From Isoetes taiwanensis (taxonomy: Eukaryota; Streptophyta; Lycopodiopsida; Isoetales; Isoetaceae), in assembly GCA_021234155.1 (NCBI GenBank), contig JAJEKV010000005.1, positions 13,401,025 to 13,465,024 of the forward strand: a DNA stretch of 64,000 nucleotides, given 5' to 3'. The position numbers and the translations under genes were made by a program. Positions 44,605 to 56,147 of this stretch are shown one piece after another. The notes beneath the pieces are model-generated. The model saw only the letters and a list, made by a program, of their open reading frames with translations. It had not been told where the DNA came from and made no database searches. Position 1 is the stretch's first letter. Each line of letters starts with the position of its first letter.

Positions 44605-45783
44605 TTAAAATGGACATCTTATATCAGGCAAATCAGTCATAAAATCTTGCGGCAGTTCGATGTCTGGAGTAGATTCTAAATGTCCAAAGTAGTAACTCTC
44701 TTCAAAAGTTTGATTATTATCATACCACAAGTCCGAGTCATCTAATAGTCGTTTGTCCAACTCCAAGAATGTTGTGGAAGATTCGCTGCCTGGCGACACA
44801 TTTTTAGTAGATGGTAGAACCACATCATTATTAGCAGCATGCTCATTAGTACTTCCCTCATCTATATCTTGGGGTTTAAGTTCATCCCAAGTACCCATAT
44901 TCACATTGCATTCAACTAAAGCACCAACATTCACATTGTCGTGGTTACTGCTTGATGGAAAACTTTGTGGGGCTATGGTACCTTCCGCTCTAGCCCTCAT
45001 GACATTAGTGTCCTTGTTATTTTGTTGAAATGCATAACCATCTACTTTACTTCTATGATTTAGTTGATTGCCAATGTTATAAGATGGTTGGTTATAGCTA
45101 GATTGATCATCTCGTTTAGTATTGGTAAGGTGGGACCTCGAGTGCTGAGGCACATGATTGTCTGTCAACATATTCATATGCATATTCAGCGGCATCGGAT
45201 CCAGAACACCATTTTTATTCATGATGGAATTCATATGCATATTCATCGGCATGGGATCCAGAAGACCAGTTTGATTCATGATGGAATTTCTTGTGTGTGT
45301 GGGATGCATTGGACATCTGGGCCTATGAGGTAAACTTTGAAGAATTGGATTTGGATGGCATGGCAAAGGATGTGGGAACGGATCAACATGATGTGACAAT
45401 AGAGGTGGCAATGATGGAGGACTATATGAAGAATCATATGGCATATTGTGTACTTGTGATAAGCCAGTATCTTGATCACTAGAACCAACACTTAAATTCT
45501 GGAAAAAACCAACATCGTGGGAAGGATTTGACAAGGAGTATGAATCATATGACCTCTCATGATCTTGATCTTGGACAAATTTTTGGCGCCTTGCCTTCCA
45601 GGGCTTTTTGTTGGCACTATCATATGTGAGATCGCCATTCTGCTTGATAATCTTGAGCTCGACGCGAGCGCCGCAGAATTTCTCGAGTTGATCTGCCTTC
45701 TTAATAAGCCCATCGGAGCGCTTCCTAAAGGCCTGGTTCCGCTTTAAAGTGTCCTCAACGTAGCTATTATGACGCTTTGTCAT
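44605..45783 (-). CDS. Type I-like MADS-box protein
   Basis: A single open frame of 392 codons with ATG at 45783. Residues 1-57 form a divergent MADS domain: KRNQAFRKRSDGLIKKADQL, then EKFCGARVELKIIKQNGDL, fitting the MADS core of KR..GL.KKA.EL..LC.A.V.L.I...G.L. The first 12 residues (MTKRHNSYVEDT) are poorly matched to the usual DNA-contacting start. No keratin-like K domain follows; the rest is a low-complexity region rich in Ser, Asn, His and Met with a repeated MN.HMN pattern (about 175-215). A lone exon and no K domain fit type I (M-type) MADS genes. It is a probable nuclear transcription factor, perhaps of gametophyte or seed-equivalent development by family habit. No frameshifts, so possibly functional. 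Confidence 0.8.
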   Translation of the reverse strand: MTKRHNSYVEDTLKRNQAFRKRSDGLIKKADQLEKFCGARVELKIIKQNGDLTYDSANKKPWKARRQKFVQDQDHERSYDSYSLSNPSHDVGFFQNLSVGSSDQDTGLSQVHNMPYDSSYSPPSLPPLLSHHVDPFPHPLPCHPNPILQSLPHRPRCPMHPTHTRNSIMNQTGLLDPMPMNMHMNSIMNKNGVLDPMPLNMHMNMLTDNHVPQHSRSHLTNTKRDDQSSYNQPSYNIGNQLNHRSKVDGYAFQQNNKDTNVMRARAEGTIAPQSFPSSSNHDNVNVGALVECNVNMGTWDELKPQDIDEGSTNEHAANNDVVLPSTKNVSPGSESSTTFLELDKRLLDDSDLWYDNNQTFEESYYFGHLESTPDIELPQDFMTDLPDIRCPF

Positions 45784-45874
45784 TGTGATCCAAGACTACT
45801 TTGGATCCAAAACCAGCCAAAGATACAAACAAGTAGAAGATGGAGTAGCGATGACGTGGAGCCCTCTTATAGGC

Positions 45875-46306
45875 CTACCCTTTAGGGTTCCTTTCGCCGG
45901 GCCTACGTTGGCGTTTCTTTTTCCTGTAGCCTTTTGGGCCGCACATAAAGATGCCAGAGGTAAACATCAGTGTGTTCTTTTTTTGCTCAGGCATGTTATT
46001 TTGGTTAGTTTTCCATTCTGATTTGATGTGGGTTTGTTCCTTATTCTCGTTACTTAGCTTTGGTTCGTATTGATCTGATCTGGTTCGGAAGTCTTGCCTA
46101 AATCTCAGTTCGATCTCCTGCTTTGCTTCCAGGATCAACTTCAAAAAATAAACAAACTCCTCAAAATTGATTGAAGAGCCTATCGGATCTGATACACATG
46201 GGCAGAGTGCTGCTTCATGAGAACTGTAAATTTCATCTTCTGACTGAATCAGGAAGCTTTTTAGGCCGTCAAGGATTTGTTCCAGTCGTTTTGAACCATA
46301 AACCAT
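45875..46306 (-). CDS. Unrecognised ORF upstream of the MADS gene
   Basis: 143 codons from ATG 46306, starting MVYGSKRLEQILDGLKSFLI. The first 80 residues look like a helical protein with a cysteine pair. The last 60 are basic and rich in Lys, Asn and Gln, and may be read-through into an intron. It runs in the same direction as the MADS gene and ends 92 bp before its ATG. No domain recognised. Confidence 0.35.
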   Translation of the reverse strand: MVYGSKRLEQILDGLKSFLIQSEDEIYSSHEAALCPCVSDPIGSSINFEEFVYFLKLILEAKQEIELRFRQDFRTRSDQYEPKLSNENKEQTHIKSEWKTNQNNMPEQKKNTLMFTSGIFMCGPKGYRKKKRQRRPGERNPKG

Positions 46307-46309
46307 TTT

Positions 46310-47705
46310 CGTATTTTTTCCTAAGGATCTCCTGAATGTCTGATTTTTGCCACATATTCAATGCTTATGCTTATGTTCAATGTTTAAGCATTGTTAAAGC
46401 AGTACCTTGGTACCTTAGGCAACAATGCAGATGGAGACATGCACTATCATCCAGAGACAAGCTTCCTCAAGCGTTGTCTGATGAAGACAGTCTTTGTAAG
46501 TGATTTCACACTTGTGACATGATCTTTTACAAAGAATTCATTGTTAAAGAGGAAATAACATTGGGATGCATGGAAAGGGTATATCTCGTTCCTTGAGAGC
46601 ATATAGAATATGTTGCCATCCTTGAGAGCATATAGAATATGTTGATAGAAAATATAGAGTATAAGCACATATTTGCAGATGGGATACAATTTCAATTTTC
46701 TCATATATCTCTTTTTATAGATCATCTAACCATACAAAATCAATATAACTCAATAGAAGAAACCTTCAAACCAACCAATTAACCCTCAAACTATCTATAT
46801 CTATTGTAGTATGCTCCAGATGCTACACCATAATGTTCCTGATGTTTCAATTGTATTTTCCTGATTTTGCTTAATACAATTAAGAATTAAAACCTTAGAA
46901 ATTGGTCAATTACATAACTCTCATTTATGTACAACTCATTTATATTAACTCCTCATTTGTGGTCAACTCATTTGTAGTGATAGTTATAGGGACTTGGTTT
47001 ATCAAAGTGAACTAGTTCTATTTGGATGGAAGAGATATTAAAGCTGGATTTGGTTTATCAAAGTGAACTAGTTATGTTTGGATGGAGGAGATATCAAAGT
47101 TGGACTTGGTGGCCTACATGTGTTGGGGGAAGGAGAAGAGTTTTGCTAAGTGGTGAGCTAAAGTTTAAGTCACTTAATTTGCTTGCTAGAAAAGGATGAC
47201 GGTATGCAATGGATCATAACAGTTCCTACCGTGTTGTTCCTACATTATTGTAGGCTCATAGAAAATTTATATATAATTGTAGATGAATTTTGAAAGTTAT
47301 AGCTTGTGTTCATAAGTTGCTCGATTTAACTCACGTAGATGATATAACTTGATGAGTTTGGATGTTTTGTAATAGTGAGATCTTATGTTTACAATCATTA
47401 AAACAGTGATTTACATTTGAAATAATGTAGGAAGAGATGCCAATCATAGATGTTTTAGAATGGGCAGATTCATGCTCTCTATATTGAAATAGCAGAGGTT
47501 AAACATTGAAATAGCAGAGGTTAAACACAAACAAGTATGCAAGATGTGCCTTTTACCACTATTTCTTCTGAGGTGCATTTTGCAGCCCAATGGTAGTGGC
47601 TAAGCTTGCAAAGGGCAAGAGCCAAATAGAGGCTGGCTGGTTAATGCAAACATAGAATCAGAGGGCTGGTTAATGCAAACATAGAATCAGAGGGCAAGAC
47701 ACAAA
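46310..47705. other. No gene; short tandem duplications
   Basis: Recent-looking direct duplications occur at 46591-46644 (25 bp), about 46994-47105 (55 bp), 47485-47528 (22 bp) and 47635-47697 (about 30 bp). I see no coding frame. Confidence 0.5.
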
Positions 47706-47710
47706 AACCA

Positions 47711-48235
47711 CTAAGGAGAAGACGAACATGGTGAAAAGAAGCGGGGTACCAAGGAACTTATCTTCTTTTGAGGGTGTAGTTTTGCTTTTAGGAGCACTAT
47801 CACAGCTTTCAGGACCATCAGTGTGGAAGAGTTAAATTTTTTACCTTTATCATAAAGCCGGCCAAGAGCTGCAGATGTTGCTAGTAAATGGCCCTTTTCT
47901 CCCGCAACTGCTTTGTCAATGGCTTCCTTGTCTTTCAATTTGTACCATACTCCAAAAATGGCAGTTTCAGATGCAATGCAAGACAGAAGCATTGGAATCC
48001 AACTTAGTTTGCATTTCAGATTCGAGCTTTGTGCCACTGCTGTGATAATCACCCCTTCAAACACAAAATATAACCCTAGCAGCTGGTATATCTCATTCTT
48101 TATGCCTCCCTGGCTCGTTTCCTTTCTTTCTATCCGCTGCGCGTATACTTCTTCTTCTTTGGTCCATAGCTCATGCAAGCATTTTAGTTTCTTTGATTCC
48201 ATTACTTCAAAAAGAGGTAATTCGTTCTCACTCAT
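47711..48235 (-). CDS. Two-helix membrane protein of unknown function
   Basis: ATG at 48235 gives MSENELPLFEVMESKKLKCL. After a charged N-terminal helix (about residues 1-45) comes NEIYQLLGLYFVFEGVIITA (first membrane helix, about 50-70) and then IPMLLSCIASETAIFGVWY (second, about 82-102), followed by a charged helix and a basic tail. This form (charged coil, two close membrane helices, coil) occurs in uncharacterised plant proteins, but I cannot name the family. The open frame extends upstream of this ATG without another ATG. The last 20 residues may be read-through past a splice site. Confidence 0.6.
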   Translation of the reverse strand: MSENELPLFEVMESKKLKCLHELWTKEEEVYAQRIERKETSQGGIKNEIYQLLGLYFVFEGVIITAVAQSSNLKCKLSWIPMLLSCIASETAIFGVWYKLKDKEAIDKAVAGEKGHLLATSAALGRLYDKGKKFNSSTLMVLKAVIVLLKAKLHPQKKISSLVPRFFSPCSSSP

Positions 48236-48299
48236 TTTCTTTTTAAGACTGTTGAATGCGGTCTGCTTCACAAAGGAAATCTTTCTTGATTATGGCAGT

Positions 48300-50170
48300 A
48301 ACTCGTCACACAGAAAATAATACAGTTTAGCTATTTCCGTTGCTTGACACAGCAAATCTTGTTTGTTATGAAGAACAAGTTTAGCTATTTCCGTTGCTTG
48401 ACACAGCAAATCTTGTTTGTTATGAAGAACAAAGGTTTGATAAAAATTTGAGGCAGAACAAAGGTTTGATAAAAATTTGAGGCAGAACAGGATACCTGGA
48501 GAAAACGGATCTGATGCCCTCTGCTTCCGACGAGCCTTGAGCTTGGAACAGCGGTTCCCCTTTTAGCAGACGAAATATTTGCCCTTGTGCTGCGAAATTG
48601 TCTGTTGACGACCTTTCTTTCCCAGAAAGAATAGCTGTTGCCTTTAAGGACCTGACGTGCTTTGTCTTGAATAGCTGTTGCCTTTAAGGACTGACGTCCT
48701 TTGTCTTTGTTGCAATTTCCAAACAAGTGACTCTATTTAATAAATGCCAATGTGAATGGAGGAGGTATTGCTCTTGGTTTAAATTCTTGTCTTTCTTAAA
48801 AGTTGTGGTCCCGCGGGAGTGGTGGGACTGGCGGGCATAGAAATTGGGAGCAAATTTTTTATTTTGGCCTCCTGGCGTCCTTGTGCCCCTACTCCTTAAC
48901 CACAGGCCTGAGCAAGTTCTTCTATGCCAGAGCAACAAAATTCGTATTCAGAGCAACAAAATTCGTATTGAAATAATGCTAACTTATCTTTGAAACTCTT
49001 GTCTGTTCTGCGTAAAAAACAAAGGAAAGAGTGCCATAACTACAAATCTCAGCATTGAAGCAAGAAAGAAGAATGCCATAGCTGCAAATCATAGCATTGA
49101 AGCAAGGATAATGCAATGATTGAAAAACAAACACAGAACTCCAACTCTGCAGCTTCTGAGCAATAGGTGCCACGCTTTACATATCAAAAACAAAAAAAAC
49201 AGGGATTAGCAATGCCTGTGGAAAAGACAAAAATATAGCTTCGTCGTTGCAAGGACCTGTCAACAAAGGACCTAACAACAATTGCCCTGCTGCTTCCATT
49301 GCTCTGCTGTTTCCTTGAGATTTGCTAAAAAATATTACAAAAATCGCCTTGAATCTATGCGCAATGCTTGGCTATGGCGACCACAATCATCTGCAACAAA
49401 AATGAGGGCTTAGAGGCTCGGATTTAAGAATACTGGCACAGAAATAGGCAAAAATAGAGGATCAAATCTGGAAACAATTCCGGAGCAAATTTATTTGGGG
49501 TGGAAGCAATTTTTTGTGCTCCAGTCAAGGATTAGTGGGCGTTTGTGCGAGATGTTTGCACAGTCTTAGAGCTTGGCCCAAAAACAAAAAAACAAGGATA
49601 AGCAATGCCTCCGTCAACAGGCCTGGCTGGAGCTCGATTCTGGTGGATTCTGATGGCTAGCGACCATGACTCAGGCGAAGCGAAGCTATGGCGCAACGAA
49701 TATCCGTCTACAAGAATATTCGAGGAGTTATCAACGATAATCTATGGAATATTCATAAAAAACGAATATTCGTGAGGTTATGGAAAATAACCTGCTGGGA
49801 TCCAACGGCTGTGAATGGCCGGATTCTTAGAATTTGCAAGGGCCGGTGGTTAAAGGAGGTCAACCTCCTCCTCTCGGGGGCCATGCAAAATAACCCTCTC
49901 GGAAATGAGGTTAACCTCCTCTTCCTTTTGTGTTCTTGTTCTTTTTCTTTTTGCCACTCAAATGTGGTCTCTCTCACATCTGCTCTTTTTCTTTTTGCCA
50001 CTCAAATGTGGTCTCTCTCACATCTGCATGTAAAGAGTTTGGTAACGTAAAGAGATTTTTTTATAGGGAATGTCACTTTTGTTGATATTCCCCCGTGGAA
50101 AAATTGCCGACGCGTATTAGCACTGGGGCAATGTTGATACGTGGAAATGTAAAAAAAAGTGACATTTTTC
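48300..50170. other. No gene; dense short tandem duplications
   Basis: Adjacent near-identical copies: 48322-48433 (about 55 bp twice), 48433-48489 (29 bp twice), 48628-48707 (about 40 bp twice), 48929-48970 (21 bp twice) and 49939-50027 (about 42 bp twice). No convincing coding frame. Confidence 0.6.
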
Positions 50171-50220
50171 AAACGTGAAGTTCATCCTAGGGTTTCATTC
50201 TGCAGGCTTTTTTCTTTTCT

Positions 50221-50403
50221 TTTGTTCTTGCTGGCGGCATAGCCGAAGATCTTGTTTCTGGTGGGCCCATCGATGTGTTTGCTTCCAGCCATCCAGTACT
50301 AGAATCACTTCAACGAATTTTCATGAAATTGATCTGGGAGCTTTATCCGAAAGCTAATCCGGCGGGATATGGTGCTTTTCTTATGGAAAATGGGTCTACA
50401 TAA
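50221..50403 (+). CDS. Possible exon with a binding-protein-like motif
   Basis: After a branch- and acceptor-like ttctgcag (50208-50215) the plus strand reads VLAGGIAEDLVSGGPIDVFA and SSHP, ending at a TAA at 50401. G.I..DL..G.P.DVFAS resembles the loop of bacterial ModA-type solute-binding proteins. The rest of such a protein is not visible, so this is weak. Confidence 0.2.
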   Translation, partial: FVLAGGIAEDLVSGGPIDVFASSHPVLESLQRIFMKLIWELYPKANPAGYGAFLMENGST

Positions 50404-52055
50404 CTAATGAAGCACCTGAGAGTCTTGAAAATACTAGGCTTTGCAGCTTCTAGAATACGGGCACATTTGTAGCGCAATCATGGTCATTTTCTTTGTGTTT
50501 CTGATTATTTTAGCACGTAAAGCTTTGCTGGAACAAAGCAGAGGAAGCAACTCAGCATAAACCTGGTGCTTCTAAAATCTATTTCTTCAGGATTTTTTTG
50601 GGTATAATGTTTTGTTGTAGACATTTTGGTTCTCTAAGTGTTGGCTTTAGCCGTGTTTCGCATATGACGTTTCTACATGTTCTTAAAATGCATCTGATAT
50701 TCGTTCCTTCTACGTTTTGGAAGGCTTTCTAGATTGGGGTATCTGCATTATTTAAGGTTTTACCAGCATAAAATGCAAAACAGGAGTTGCTTGTAGCATG
50801 CAAAGCAAATTGCTACGTTTACTTTTTTGCTTTGATTAATGATCACCTCACAGTTCTGTGTCAGCCGGAATAGAGCAGAAAGGGGTCCAAGAAACATGAC
50901 AGTGGAAATTGTGAATTGAATGCAACAAAAAAAGGAATTAGAGGCAAGTTAAAAATTAATAGCATTTTTGAAAAAGAAAGACAAAGCAGAATGAGGGATA
51001 GAAACAGCAAAATGAACCCTAGGTGAACTTTATGTACTAGGTAATGCACGACTTGAACATATTTCGCCTTATAAATTTTTGAGGCGGCGACCTGAATCTT
51101 GAAAGCCGTGCATTATTGGACGTAAACAATAGTTGCATCAAATTATCCGGCTAAAACGAGATTCTGTGTTCTTCGGAATGAAGCTCAGCCATAGCCCATC
51201 CAAATGAAGTTTTTTCTGATGGGAAAACACAGTTCTTCAGATGAAAAGCATATTCCAGCAACCCAATGACCTCCAAACCAGATCGACAAGGTAAATCGGT
51301 CCCTCCCTTCCTGTTTTGCATCAATTCTTGCTCTACAGGCAGACCCAGTGTTTTGCTTCTTCTAAAGAGAGCTTGAATGTTTTTCTTTTTCTTTTTTTCT
51401 TTAGCAGGGTTTCCCAACCCGAGGTGACCGATTTGCTGCGATTCTAGCTATGCCACACGTCATGTCACGTCAGCCTTTTTTCATCTCAACTGTTGGATCT
51501 TCTAATTTTTGAATCGCCGGCTAGGAAAAATAGAAACTCGAGGTGATTCCTTCGGCCTGTCGCGGCCCTAACCATTCTGACAAGCATTGCGAACGAATGG
51601 AAATAATCCTTGTCGATTGATTCCACCTCTGGCTATAGATTTACAAGATTCAAGAGCTGCAAAGTTTGTAAAGTCATGGGAAAGTTCTTCAAGGCCAGAA
51701 ACTTTAGGTCCGGTGTTAATTCTTTTCAAATAGGAACAGGCTTCGAGGTTCCAAAATGAAGTATTCCTGGTCTAAAGCCTCTTAAATACATGCAACTCCT
51801 CCGTGTCTTCTAAATACAAATGTCACTTCATATGTCACTACTTCTTGGCCTTCTTCACCAGTAGCTCGGAAAGATCTTCAGCTCTAGGAAAAGCCTCAAA
51901 AGCAGCATATGTGGCATGGTTTATTGAGCACAAGAACGGGCCAGAATAATTCTAAGGATTTCGGGGCAGCATCTTATATGCAATGTATGCACCCACTTCC
52001 GCTGATTCTTATAAATCTACTTTTGGGTTCAACAGATCATCTAGAGATTTTGTAT
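50404..52055. other. No supported gene
   Basis: A minus-strand frame at 51417-51151 (88 codons) has a Lys-rich start and no domain. The rest is AT-rich non-coding DNA. Confidence 0.3.
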
Positions 52056-52059
52056 CTTT

Positions 52060-52740
52060 GGATGAAAAAGATTAGATTCCAACTTTTTGAATCTGCAGTT
52101 GTCTCTGCTTAATCCATGTGCTTTGGCATTATCCTTCCACCATATTCTGACAGCTCCCAAGAGGTTTGTGGTGGCTATTCTGCCCTTGTCCTTATCTCCT
52201 ATTCCGTAGGCATTGCCATACTCTCATTTCATCGAGCCATGCCTCCGCCTCGATCCCTGATCTGTTATTACATAAAAATTGCTCAAGTTTTCGAGCTTTC
52301 CACACATTGCTTAGGGCTGAATCTACTTTCTTTTGATAGTCGGCCCCTCTCTCTAGTCTGTCCCTATTCTAACCTCCCCGGCAGTCGTGCTGAACTTCCA
52401 CTTCCTCCTCTGATTCTGAATCGAAGTGATGTGCTATCCGAGGAGTCTGTACTGGGCGATCTCCTTCTCCGGCTCCTCTTCTTCCCCTTTTTCTTTGGCC
52501 TGAAGTGGTGTCTGAGGCAACTGGACGTTCTGGTCTGGTGTATTTGATGCCCTTTCTGCTAGTAAGGCTCTTATTTCCTGTATATCAAACTTTATCAGAG
52601 ATAATTCCTCTTCCAGGTTTGGCATCTCATACTCCTCGAAGAGGTTGTGGGATTGGGATTGTCGGGCCGGTATTTCTTCGTCCACACATTGTCGGTATTG
52701 CTCGGCGGTCCTAGCTGTTCTAGCTGTACACATTGAGTTA
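52060..52740 (-). pseudogene. gag: gag fragment of the second copy
   Basis: The open part is 52733-52434 (99 codons): AEQYRQCVDEEIPARQSQSH, then a coil-like LEEELSLIKFDIQEIRALLA and EEEEPEKEIAQ. After frameshifts KKVDS (about 52325), WLDEM, and DKDKGRIATTNLLGA with IWWKD (about 52210-52160) match the gag at 6.6-7.0 kb, where the same places read RKVDS, PDEM and DKDKGKVATANLKGA. Similarity ends near 52.06 kb. In the other copy the central gag domain follows, but it is missing here. Confidence 0.6.
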
Positions 52741-53445
52741 TAGCTCTTAATATGAGTCTCTTTTGTAGTTGCATTTGTTGTTTAATGATATAATTGTTTG
52801 AACAAAATATATCAAAAGAGTGTTTATAATGCAAGACAAAGGATCTTATATTCTATTAATATTTGATATATTATTGCAATACAAAAATTTTGTAATAACA
52901 GTGATGTGATCATCGATATTTTGGGTCTCCTTCTAAAAATTTCTTTACTTGGGTTGTACCAACCATACGTCCCAAGTTCCTCAGAATGTTTGTAGCCGTT
53001 CCCCCTTGCATAGCCACTACGAGCTCTTCGACTCTCATATCTGAAGTATAGGCGACGGTGACTGCTAGCCTGCTAGACTGTCAGTAAGGGACGACAAAGT
53101 TGAAGATACTTAATGCTAATTGATCTCTTGAATAGTATGGCATGGTCGACACTCTGTTGAAGTCTTGCATGTCCATCGAAGCCTGAGAATGCGATTAGCA
53201 TGAATACGGCTTCTTCTCCTCCCCCCCGGCTAAACTCCCGGTGTATGACTGCTATTTTGTCGTCGGTGAGGAGTGGCATGTAGTATCTGAGGGCTCTATC
53301 ATGTCCTCCTTGTCGAGCTTCTGTTTTCTTCTCCCTATTTGACCTTGTCTGCCCGCGTACTCATCTACTGGGACGGTGATCAAGTCCCTATGGTCTGCAA
53401 GTTGAGTTCTGAAATGAGTCAGGTTGATGGCTCCCGCCCTGTAGC

Positions 53446-54122
53446 CAGTGATGATTTTAATGGTACTATATCATAATATGGGTATCACTATTTTGGCGAT
53501 AATCTTATATTCAAAATCTTTTTGGAAGGCGATAACTTTTATCACTTCAAGAATTTTTGTAGTGCATGTCGCGATAAATATTAATCACTAAAGTATTTGT
53601 TTAGTACTTGTGACGATGTCTAAAATCTTACCATAGTATTGTTGTCATGAGTACAACAGAATGACACACATAAGAACCACTAACTAATGCCGTAAACCCC
53701 CATTTTGTTTTGCTTTTGTATATGAGAGTACTAGTTTCTCAAATGTAATTGTATCCCATGATAAAGACATCGAATGCTATGGCTTATCATGTTCTATAGA
53801 CATTTAACGCGTAAGTAAATAAAAACTCAAAACCTTCACCTCTATACTACCTAACTATGTGGAATTGGTAACTCTATGTTTTTTAAGTAGGCGATTTGTT
53901 TGAGTTTTAAGAATTGAGATTACTGATAGAGAGGCAAAAGCGCTCCTTCACTAAGTCCATATAGTTGGCGAATGTGGTAGAAGAGGAAAAGCTTCTCCAG
54001 AAAAATTTGGCGAATTAATCTCATTATTTTACTAAAGGGAACCTACTACGCATAGTGGCAAATTTTTCAAAAATAAAAAAATGTAGCAATTTTGCGATAA
54101 ATAGCCACTAAAATCAACACTG
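53446..54122. mobile_element. hAT-like MITE, copy 2 (677 bp)
   Basis: The same ends (CAGTGATGATTTTAATGG and CCACTAAAATCAACACTG) and sequence as the element at 31058. Perfect 8-bp target duplication cctgtagc at 53438-53445 and 54123-54130. Confidence 0.9.
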
Positions 54123-54133
54123 CCTGTAGCTGG

Positions 54134-54809
54134 CAGTGATGATTTTAATGGTACTATATCATAATATGGGTATCACTATTTTGGCGATAATCTTATATTC
54201 AAAATCTTTTTGGAAGGCGATAACTTTTATCACTTCAAGAATTTTTGTAGTGCATGTCGCGATAAATATTAATCACTAAAGTATTTGTTTAGTACTTGTT
54301 ACGATGTCTAAAATCTTACCATAGTATTGTTGTCATGAGTACAACAGAATGACACACATAAGAACCACTAACTAATGCCGTAAACCCCCATTTTGTTTTG
54401 CTTTTGTATATGAGAGTACTAGTTTCTCAAATGTAATTGTATCCCATGATAAAGACATCGAATGCTATGGCTTATCATGTTCTATAGACATTTACCGCGT
54501 AAGTAAATAAAAACTCAAAACCTTCACCTCTATACTACCTAACTATGTGGAATTGGTAACTCTATGTTTTTTAAGTAGGCGATTTGTTTGAGTTTTAAGA
54601 ATTGAGATTACTGATAGAGAGGCAAAAAAGCTCCTTCACTAAGTCCATATAGTTGGCGAATGTGGTAGAAGAGGAAAAGCTTCTCCAGAAAATTTTGGCG
54701 AATTAATCTCATTATTTTACTAAAGGGACCTACTACGCATAGTGGCAAATTTTTCAAAAATAAAAAAATGTAGCAATTTTGCGATAAATAGCCACTAAAA
54801 TCAACACTG
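54134..54809. mobile_element. hAT-like MITE, copy 3 (676 bp)
   Basis: Almost identical to copy 2, 11 bp away in the same orientation. It has its own perfect 8-bp duplication gtagctgg (54126-54133 and 54810-54817), which overlaps that of copy 2. The two therefore represent two insertions at nearly the same site, not a copied block. Confidence 0.9.
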
Positions 54810-54817
54810 GTAGCTGG

Positions 54818-55858
54818 GGTTGGGTGCGATGGAGGAGGAGCTCGATTGAAGTGCACTTGTTGTCTTCCCCTTGATGCCCATTTGTTCCTGGATTGCTATA
54901 AATTCCTCCTCCTCTGATAATTCTTGTTGGGTCATCATTTACTTTATCCTACCCTAGGCCTGGAGGTCTGTGGTGGGTTGGTCTGCATATAACAATGATT
55001 CGCATACATCAATCGAAATATTCTGTGTTTCTCGATTGATGAAGTCATCAAGGTCCAATTGCTGCCGTAAGAGATGTAGGATCTCGTCCACTCTATATCC
55101 CCGATCTCTACATTTTGGCAGGTTCTTGATATCGTCGAGGAGAAGGTATTCTTCACCTCCCACGATAATGGGGATGAGGCTTGTGATGCCTAGCCCAAGC
55201 GATGGGGATGTCCAGGTTGTCTCTAAGTCTACATCGAATCGATGGATTTCTTGCTCCGCTTGGCATTGCTCTTCAGCAAGATCCACTTCAGTAACATCTT
55301 TGATGTCTTCATCTTCTCCACCTTCTTCCTCTTCTTCATTTGACCCTTCGTATTCGAGGAGTAGATGGTGTTCCCTTGTGGAGCTAAGGGGTTCTATAAC
55401 TAATGGCTGGATGGGGGTTCCCCTAATTGTATTTGAGCTTTGTAGGACAACAACGTGGCTAAGGCAGTTGTGTAGGAGAAGTAAAGTCATGGTCATGTAA
55501 TCTGGCATGCGAACTGCTTTGTTGTCCAGGTACTTAGCTATGTTTGGGACATGGCTTAGGGCTGCCTAGAGGGATGCCTTAGGTACAAAGAACCCTATGC
55601 AGGGAGGCAATTCCTGTAGTGTAGGACCTACCTTTGCTTGGAATTCTTGCATGACTTTTTGGTGGAATGGTGTAGCTGCTATTGTGGATGACAAGTCAAA
55701 TTCGTGTTGGAAAACCGAGAAGACAGAGTTAATATCTGCCTCTGCTACATGGGGAGTGGCATTGTACCATCGCCTGAATGATGCAGTAGCTATAATTGTG
55801 ATGAAGATAGGAATGTCAAACAGATGTATGAGCGCCTCAGGGAGGTAGAAGATCGGCT
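54818..55858 (-). pseudogene. Acidic-stretch gene of the second retroelement copy
   Basis: This is the homologue of the gene at 4.72 kb. From the TATA box at 55913 the frame runs through ATASFRRWYNATPHVAEADI and a FSVFQHEF stretch, one stop (near 55577), HVPNIAKYL, then the open frame 55508-54954. That frame holds an acidic run (EEEEEGGEDEDIKD, near residue 57), LGLGITSLIPIIVGGEEYLL (about 105) and NLPKCRDRGY. It stops at 54954; a weakly coding stretch rich in Glu and Ser (ELSEEEEFIAIQEQ) follows up to the MITEs and seems to resume beyond them. No known domain. The clear protein-level conservation with a well-diverged relative suggests past selection. Confidence 0.55.
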
Positions 55859-55904
55859 TAGAGCAAGGAGCAAAATTGTATGTTGCTAATGAGGGAAACC
55901 CTTG

Positions 55905-55913
55905 TATTTATAG
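55905..55913 (-). promoter_or_regulatory. TATA box of the acidic-stretch gene, second copy
   Basis: CTATAAATA on the minus strand, preceded by an AAACCCTAG word, about 165 bp below the hairpin pair. This is the same layout as at 4599. Confidence 0.6.
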
Positions 55914-56076
55914 ACATATTTTTTTAAGTGAGAATTTTCTAGGGTTTGGGATTGTTACTATTTTGGGAAATGGTTGGTTTTTTCCTGGATAATTCAAAGT
56001 AATCTAATGGTCCAATTGCAGCTTGTTTCATCTAATTTGGAGGTGTTTTGATCAAGTTATGGAGATGCAAAGGGTG

Positions 56077-56147
56077 ACTACTCACGACGTGCGCCACAGG
56101 CCCAAGTGAGATTCTTAATTGTGCTCCTGGCACACGAGTGAGTACTG
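56077..56147. promoter_or_regulatory. Hairpin of the second copy, nearer the acidic-stretch gene
   Basis: An imperfect inverted repeat: CTACTCACGACGTGCGCCAC on one side and TGGCACACGAGTGAGTACTG on the other. It shares the CTCAC..CG..CGCCA design of the hairpins at 4161 and 4360. Confidence 0.6.

Noticed and set aside
50221-50403. Bacterial ModA gene transfer
   Set aside because: Only one motif matches and no further part of the protein is visible; kept only as a weak possible exon.
52116-52547. 143-codon plus-strand open frame
   Set aside because: It is the antisense shadow of the minus-strand gag, whose protein similarity to the 6.6-kb gag is convincing.
54970-55500. 176-codon plus-strand frame rich in serine
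   Set aside because: Antisense of the acidic-stretch gene; Glu/Asp codons read backwards give Ser/Phe runs.
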